Shown one piece after another: positions 59,553 through 64,000 of a stretch of 64,000 nucleotides of DNA. The DNA comes from Bradyrhizobium sp. CCBAU 53421 (GTDB lineage: Bacteria > Pseudomonadota > Alphaproteobacteria > Rhizobiales > Xanthobacteraceae). A program made the position numbers and the translations under genes. The stretch is taken from contig NZ_CP030047.1 in NCBI RefSeq assembly GCF_015291625.1, positions 5,022,001 through 5,086,000 of the forward strand, in the 5' to 3' direction. Under the pieces are notes generated by a model. That model did not search any database. It was not told the origin of the DNA and saw nothing but the letters and a program-made list of their open reading frames with translations. The first letter of the stretch is position 1. The number at the start of each line of letters is the position of its first letter.

Positions 59553-60827
59553 TCACACGCCCTCGCGCCTGGCCAGCGCCACCGCGATCGCCCAGACCAC
59601 AAAGCCCGCCAGCGCCAGTCCCGCGCCGACCAGGCCGGTCGACGTCCAGCCATAGCCGGCTGCGACGGCCATTCCGCCGAGCCACGGCCCCAGCGCGTTG
59701 GCGACGTTGAAGGCGGAATGGTTGAGCGCGGCGGCGAGGCTCTGCGCCTCGCCCGCGACATCCATCAGCCGGGTCTGCAACACGGTGGCAAGCGCACCGC
59801 CGAGCCCGATCAGGAACACGTCGGCGCTCAGCGTCCAAAAATTCATCGCCGCCAGTGGATACAGCGCCAGCGTCGCCGCCGACCACAGCAAGAGGCCGCC
59901 CGCTGTCGCCATCAGCGCGCGGTCGGCAAAGCGCGGCACGATGATGTTACCGGCGGTGAGGCCGGCTCCGAACACGCACAGCGTGACCGGCACCAAAGCG
60001 GGCGATGTGTGCGTCACCGCCAGCATGGTCGAGGCGAGATAGGTGTAGACCGAGAACAGCCCGCCGAAGCCGATGGCGCCGATCGCCAGCGTCAGCCAGA
60101 CATGCTTGCGACCGAGCGCCGACAGTTCGCGCAGCGGGCTGGCGTTGCTGTTGGCGACGTCGCGCGGCGCGAAGATCAGCACCAGGATGGCGGTCAAGAG
60201 CGCGAGGCCGGCAACGATCGCGAAGACCCAGCGCCAGCCGATCGCCTGCCCCACGCCGTTGGCGAGCGGCACGCCGATCGTCGTCGCGATGGTGAGGCCG
60301 AGCAGCACGCGGCCGACCGCCGCCGTGCGCTTGTCGGTCGGGACCAGCGAGGCCGCGACCAGCATGGCGATGCCGAAATAGGCGCCGTGCGGCAGTCCGG
60401 CGAGAAAGCGCAGCACCAGCATGGTGTGATAATCCGGCGCGAGCCCGGAGAGGCCGTTCATCAGCGCGAAGAAGCCCATCAGCGCGATCAGCAGCGTGCG
60501 GCGGCTCATCCGTGCCGACAGCACGGCGATCACCGGTGCGCCCACCACGACGCCGAGCGCGTAGGCGCTGATCGCATGGCCGGCCTGGGGCTCGCTGACG
60601 TTGAGGTCGTGGGCGAAGAACGGCAGCAGGCTCATGGTGGCGAATTCGGCGATGCCGATCGCGAACCCGCCCATTGCCAGCGCAAGATGCACGATGCCCG
60701 GATGGAAGCTGCCGGGCACATTGTCCTGGTTGAGGCGCCCACCAGCATCGACTGACGGACGGACGGTCGGCTGCTCCGAAGGTCGGGAGAGCGGTTCCCG
60801 CCGCTGCGTGTTGACTCGCTGGGACAT
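59553..60827 (-). CDS. MFS exporter, AraJ/PbuE-like (DHA1)
   Basis: A 424-residue, 12-span major facilitator. Features: ALAMGGFAIGIAEFATMSLLPFFA (span 1), VGAPVIAVLSARMSRRTLLIALM (motif A), HGAYFGIAMLVAASLVPTDKR, and GRVLLGLTIATTIGVPLANGV (motif C-like). This is the AraJ-type exporter pattern for sugars, nucleosides or drugs. A 45-residue polar N-terminal tail precedes span 1. Starts at 60827 or 60842 are possible; 60827 has GGAAG upstream. Confidence 0.85.
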   Translation of the reverse strand: MSQRVNTQRREPLSRPSEQPTVRPSVDAGGRLNQDNVPGSFHPGIVHLALAMGGFAIGIAEFATMSLLPFFAHDLNVSEPQAGHAISAYALGVVVGAPVIAVLSARMSRRTLLIALMGFFALMNGLSGLAPDYHTMLVLRFLAGLPHGAYFGIAMLVAASLVPTDKRTAAVGRVLLGLTIATTIGVPLANGVGQAIGWRWVFAIVAGLALLTAILVLIFAPRDVANSNASPLRELSALGRKHVWLTLAIGAIGFGGLFSVYTYLASTMLAVTHTSPALVPVTLCVFGAGLTAGNIIVPRFADRALMATAGGLLLWSAATLALYPLAAMNFWTLSADVFLIGLGGALATVLQTRLMDVAGEAQSLAAALNHSAFNVANALGPWLGGMAVAAGYGWTSTGLVGAGLALAGFVVWAIAVALARREGV

Positions 60828-61144
60828 CGGGGAGACTTCCATGATAGCGAACGACGGGCTAGCGACCGAGGCAAGGTCCGGTCGCATCGCGCCATCAGAC
60901 TTCCGCACAAGCGGCCAGGGTTCGCGCAGAACCGCGCGCGCATTTGCGCATCGAAGGCGCGTTCCGCGCTTTCGTCTGGCCTCCCGTGACGGATTTATGA
61001 TTGTGCTTCGACGCCGGACTTGTCCGGACAAGGCAATCACGATGCGGCGTGGCCCGATCGATTTGCCTTGAGCAACCATCGCATACGATGCGCGCGATCA
61101 CCAGCGCGGCAGGCTGCCATCAGCCAGTCGGTTTCGCATGACAA
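60828..61144. other. Intergenic region between MFS exporter and terminator
   Basis: About 320 bp holding the promoter of the MFS gene (minus strand). The frames that cross it are extensions of that gene or shadows. I see no gene, repeat or clear operator. Confidence 0.5.
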
Positions 61145-61170
61145 AAAAGGCGCCCTTGCGGGCGCCTTTT
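61145..61170 (-). terminator. Rho-independent terminator of ialB
   Basis: AAAAGGCGCCC-TTGC-GGGCGCCTTTT, with AAAAAA on its left giving a T-run in the minus-strand transcript. It lies 69 bp downstream of the ialB stop. Confidence 0.9.
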
Positions 61171-61208
61171 GATTTGCGATGATCTCGCGTTCTCGCGAAC
61201 GCTTGATC

Positions 61209-61244
61209 GAAAGTTTGCTTGAAAGCCTACTTGAAGGTTTACTT
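61209..61244 (-). repeat. Three 12-bp degenerate repeats spanning the ialB stop codon
   Basis: On the minus strand: AAGTAAACCTTC, AAGTAGGCTTTC, AAGCAAACTTTC. The first copy contains the ialB stop (TAA), the second an in-frame TAG. Confidence 0.6.
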
Positions 61245-62075
61245 GGCTGCCGGGTTGGCCGGAGCCGCGGGAGCTGCACCACCGCCGGCGCCTTCCAGCT
61301 TCTTGCGCTGCTCTTCGGCGCGCTTCTGCAACTCTTCCTGCAGCTTTTTCGAGTTTTCCTCGAACACCTTCGGATCGGTCGGCGGGCCGTCATAGGCCTT
61401 GGCGAATTCGGTGTTGAGCGGCAGCGGCAAGGTCAGCGGCGCGCCGTTCGAGTTGATCGCCTGGACCACGAGGTTCTGGCCCTTCTTCATGTTGGCGATC
61501 AGCTCGGGGGTTGCTTCATAGTCGGACATGCAGCCGTTCTGGAAGCAGATCACATAGGGCGCCTGCTGCGGCGGGTTGTTGTCGACGATGATGCGGGTGC
61601 CGTGGACGAGCTGCATGCCGAGCGGCAGCGTGACGCGCAGGATCTTCTTCGGCTCGCCTTCCGGCTCGATAATCACGGCGGCGATCACCGGCTGGCCGGA
61701 CTCGATGCGGCCGTCCTTGCCGGTGAAGCAAACCTGCTTGGCGTTGGCTTCCTGGCCCTTCAGGCAGAACTTGGTCCAGGGGGCGTAGATGAGCTGGATC
61801 TGCTGATCCTGGGGCGGCTGCTGGGCGGCCGCGGCGGGCGCCTGACCTGCGGCCGGTGCTTGAGCGGCTGGCGCCTGGGCTGCCGGAGCCGGCGCCTTCG
61901 GAGCTGCCTTCGGTGCCGCCTTGGGCGCAGCCTTCGGTGCCGCAGGCGCCGGCGCTGCCGGCTGCTGGGCCCGAGCGGCAGGAACCAGGAGCGCTGCAGA
62001 GAATGCCGTCGCCGCCATCAGGGCAACAATTCGCCCATGCGGCCGGACCGGGGCGGCCAAGATACGGAAATTCAT
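61239..62075 (-). CDS. ialB: Invasion-associated locus B (IalB) family exported protein
   Basis: A 278-residue exported protein. Signal peptide at about 1-38, then about 60 residues of Ala/Pro/Lys repeats (APKAAPKAAPKAAPK; AQAPAAQAPAA), then the IalB domain: WTKFCLKGQEANAKQVCFTG, AAVIIEPEGEPKKILRVTLP, GTRIIVDNNPPQQAPYVICF, NGCMSDYEAT. The four Cys fit two disulphides. A charged coiled coil (NSKKLQEELQKRAEEQRKKL) and a Pro/Ala tail follow. IalB was named for Bartonella erythrocyte invasion but is widespread in free-living relatives, so the role is envelope-related and undefined. Confidence 0.88.
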   Translation of the reverse strand: MNFRILAAPVRPHGRIVALMAATAFSAALLVPAARAQQPAAPAPAAPKAAPKAAPKAAPKAPAPAAQAPAAQAPAAGQAPAAAAQQPPQDQQIQLIYAPWTKFCLKGQEANAKQVCFTGKDGRIESGQPVIAAVIIEPEGEPKKILRVTLPLGMQLVHGTRIIVDNNPPQQAPYVICFQNGCMSDYEATPELIANMKKGQNLVVQAINSNGAPLTLPLPLNTEFAKAYDGPPTDPKVFEENSKKLQEELQKRAEEQRKKLEGAGGGAAPAAPANPAAK

Positions 62076-62300
62076 TGCGGAAAACCCTTTCTGAACGGCA
62101 GCGCCCGAAACCGCTGCAGGCGCCGACACATAGCCGTTTGGGCGGCTGTCTCCTAGTCAATTGAGGCGGATACGTGACAGGCGTTCCCGCCTTCGAATTG
62201 CACGCCTTCAATACAGCGGCGCGCGGAAAGATCAATGCCGACAAGCGCATTTGCGCCCATGTGACGGCGAGTTTCGGCGCCCTGTGATAAACCTCCCGAC

Positions 62301-64000
62301 GTGACGTTTCGCGAATCAAATCCGGCGCCGTACGCACGTGTTCCCGGGCACGTTCGGCGCGCCGCATTGCCCGCCATCTGGCTCGTCCTGGCATCTATCC
62401 TGGGATTCCTGACGAGCGCGCTTGCCCCTGTAGCCGCCGCCGAGAGCCACGCCATCGCGATGCACGGCGCGCCGGCGCTGCCCGCCGACTTTACCCACCT
62501 TGCCTACGCCAACCCTGACGCTCCCAAGGGCGGCCGTCTGGTCCTGAGCCCGCGGGAGGGCACCTTCGACAGCCTCAATCCGCTGATCGTCAGAGGTCTC
62601 GCCGTACAGCAGCTGCGGGGCTACGCCTATGAGCGCGGCTATGTCTACGAAAGCCTCATGGTGCGGAACAATGACGAGCCGTTCACGCTCTACGGCCTGC
62701 TGGCCCGCAGCGTCGAGACCGACGACGCCAGAAGCTATGTGACATTTCATATCGATCCCCGCGCGCGTTTCTCCGACGGGCACGAGGTCACGGCCGACGA
62801 CGTGGTGTTCTCGCTCGAACTGCTCCGCGATCACGGCCGTCCGCTGCATCACCAGTATTATTCGAAAGTCGCAAAGGCCGAGGTGCTCGACCCGCTCACG
62901 GTGCGATTCGATTTTGGCGGCGTTGCCGACCGTGAATTGCCGCTGATCCTCGGGCTGATGCCGATCCTGCCGCGCCATGCCACCGACGTCGCCAAGTTCG
63001 AGGAGACCACATTGGCGCCGCCGATCGGCTCCGGCCCGTACCGCGTGACGGCGGTCAAGCCCGGCACCAGCGTGACCTTCACCCGCAATCCGGATTACTG
63101 GGGGCGCGACCTGCCGGTAAACCGCGGCTTCTGGAATTTCGACGAGATCAGGCTCGATTACTATCGCGACGCTAACGGCCAGTTCGAGGCGTTCAAGCGC
63201 GGCCTTTATGACTTCAGGACCGAGCCAGAACCGCTCCGCTGGCATGACGGCTACGACTTCCCCGCCGCGAAGAGCGGCGACGTGCTTCGCGAAACCATCA
63301 AGATCGGCACGCCCGATCCGTCCGAATTCCTGGTGTTCAACACCCGGCGGCCGAAATTCGCTGACGCCAGGGTGCGCCAGGCGCTGCTGCTGCTGTTCGA
63401 CTTCGAATGGATCAACCGCAATTACTATTTCGGACTCTACGCACGCGCCGGCGGCTATTTCGCGGGCTCGGAATTGTCCGCCTATGGGCGCGCGGCCGAT
63501 GAGCGCGAGCGCGATCTGCTCAAGCCGTATCTGTCGCATATTGCGCCCGACATTCTCGATGGCCGCTATCGCCTTCCCGTCACCGACGGCTCAGGCCGCG
63601 ACCGCACCATCCTTCGCGGCGCGTTCGCGCTGCTGTCGGAGGCGGGCTACGCGCTCGACGGCACGGAGTTGAAGCAGCGCACGACCGGCACGCCGCTGCG
63701 GATCGAGATCCTGGTGACGACCCGCGAACATGAGCGGATCGCCCTCGCCTACCAGCGCGACCTGAAGCGGGCCGGCATCGACGCTGTGGTCCGGGTGGTC
63801 GATGCGGTACAGTTCGAGCAGCGCCGGGTCGCCTATGACTTCGACATGATTCCAATTCGCTGGGACCAATCGCTGTCGCCGGGCAACGAGCAGTGGTTCT
63901 ACTGGGGCAGCCAGGCCGCCGACGTGCCGGGCACCCGCAACTACATGGGCGCCAAGGATCCGGCCATCGACGCCACGATCGGCGCGTTGCTCGCCGCGCG
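62301..64000 (+). CDS. Peptide-type ABC solute-binding protein (family 5, YejA-like), 3' end beyond window
   Basis: An open frame of at least 566 codons from GTG 62301 to the window end. Residues 22-48 form a signal peptide (PAIWLVLASILGFLTSALAP). Then the family-5 pattern: HAIAMHGAPALPADFTHLAY, PDAPKGGRLVLSPREGTFDS, RFSDGHEVTADDVVFSLELL, PPIGSGPYRV, NPDYWGRDLPVNRGFWNFDE, EFLVFNTRRPKFADARVRQA and PGNEQWFYWGS. The NRGFWNFDEIR and PxFAD forms match YejA-type oligopeptide (microcin C) binders. GTG 62301 is the only start after an in-frame stop at 62262, but no ribosome site is evident. Confidence 0.85.
   Translation, partial: MTFRESNPAPYARVPGHVRRAALPAIWLVLASILGFLTSALAPVAAAESHAIAMHGAPALPADFTHLAYANPDAPKGGRLVLSPREGTFDSLNPLIVRGLAVQQLRGYAYERGYVYESLMVRNNDEPFTLYGLLARSVETDDARSYVTFHIDPRARFSDGHEVTADDVVFSLELLRDHGRPLHHQYYSKVAKAEVLDPLTVRFDFGGVADRELPLILGLMPILPRHATDVAKFEETTLAPPIGSGPYRVTAVKPGTSVTFTRNPDYWGRDLPVNRGFWNFDEIRLDYYRDANGQFEAFKRGLYDFRTEPEPLRWHDGYDFPAAKSGDVLRETIKIGTPDPSEFLVFNTRRPKFADARVRQALLLLFDFEWINRNYYFGLYARAGGYFAGSELSAYGRAADERERDLLKPYLSHIAPDILDGRYRLPVTDGSGRDRTILRGAFALLSEAGYALDGTELKQRTTGTPLRIEILVTTREHERIALAYQRDLKRAGIDAVVRVVDAVQFEQRRVAYDFDMIPIRWDQSLSPGNEQWFYWGSQAADVPGTRNYMGAKDPAIDATIGALLAA

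Noticed and set aside
62316..63539. 407-codon minus-strand frame near the window end
   Set aside because: It lies opposite a peptide-binding-protein gene (62301 to window end) that has a signal peptide and family motifs; the minus-strand product shows none.

Overview
This is a chromosomal window from a GC-rich alphaproteobacterium, most probably Bradyrhizobium or a close relative. The evidence is the strong G/C third-position bias, phosphatidylcholine synthase (Pcs), a NasST nitrate-sensing pair, an IalB-family protein, an HWE histidine kinase, GAAC-N7-GAAC and GGAAC-N16-CGTT promoter motifs of alphaproteobacterial type, and palindromic intergenic repeats of the kind scattered through Bradyrhizobium genomes. 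No phage, transposase, plasmid or CRISPR signal was seen. Most of the window looks like ordinary core plus metabolic accessory chromosome.

Layout. 0-5.5 kb: cell-wall genes on the minus strand (rlpA, a D,D-carboxypeptidase, the first codons of tmk) with an epoxide-hydrolase-like gene between them on the other strand, then two tiny membrane-peptide genes, a Nudix hydrolase convergent with and overlapping a low-molecular-weight phosphatase, and tRNA-Ser(UGA). 5.6-13.5 kb: an acyltransferase, a dehalogenase-like hydrolase divergent from an HxlR regulator with a 15-bp direct repeat between them, a truncated streptomycin-kinase-like remnant, a secreted sorbosone-dehydrogenase-like protein, and an EmrAB efflux pair. 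13.5-23.6 kb: a signalling island of three kinases. It holds a 2096-residue soluble hybrid kinase with eleven near-identical 92-residue HAMP-type repeats, an HWE kinase with an N-terminal receiver just downstream, and a divergent PAS-PAS hybrid kinase with a candidate EcfG general-stress promoter. 23.6-25.3 kb: small Bradyrhizobium-type genes, including a divergent pair around a LexA-like box. 25.4-28.7 kb: a UvrD-like helicase, a class III nucleotide cyclase with an N-terminal double CxxC, and a PilZ protein.

28.9-32 kb: a three-gene MFS / flavin oxygenase / VOC cassette. 33.4-40.4 kb: an ABC importer of the sugar type in an apparent operon with a 2-hydroxyacid dehydrogenase and an amidase. 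40.5-43 kb: an acidic low-complexity protein, a periplasmic PheC-like cyclohexadienyl dehydratase and a DUF2147 protein. 43.1-47 kb: a cupin/RraA-like pair divergent from pxpBCA (5-oxoprolinase). 47-50 kb: a Cys/Tyr/Gly-rich secreted protein, a 50-residue membrane peptide, and nasT-nasS without nitrate transport or reductase genes beside them. 50-64 kb: rimO, a TPR protein, argD, a quinone oxidoreductase, pcs-terC, a UbiH-type hydroxylase, an AEC carrier, hspQ, an MFS exporter, ialB, and a peptide-binding protein cut off by the window end.

The strongest leads for new biology are the HAMP-array kinase with its HWE partner, the LexA-box small-gene pair, the HxlR operator arrangement, and the two catabolic cassettes of unknown substrate. 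All functional assignments come from reading motifs and architecture; no database search was possible.
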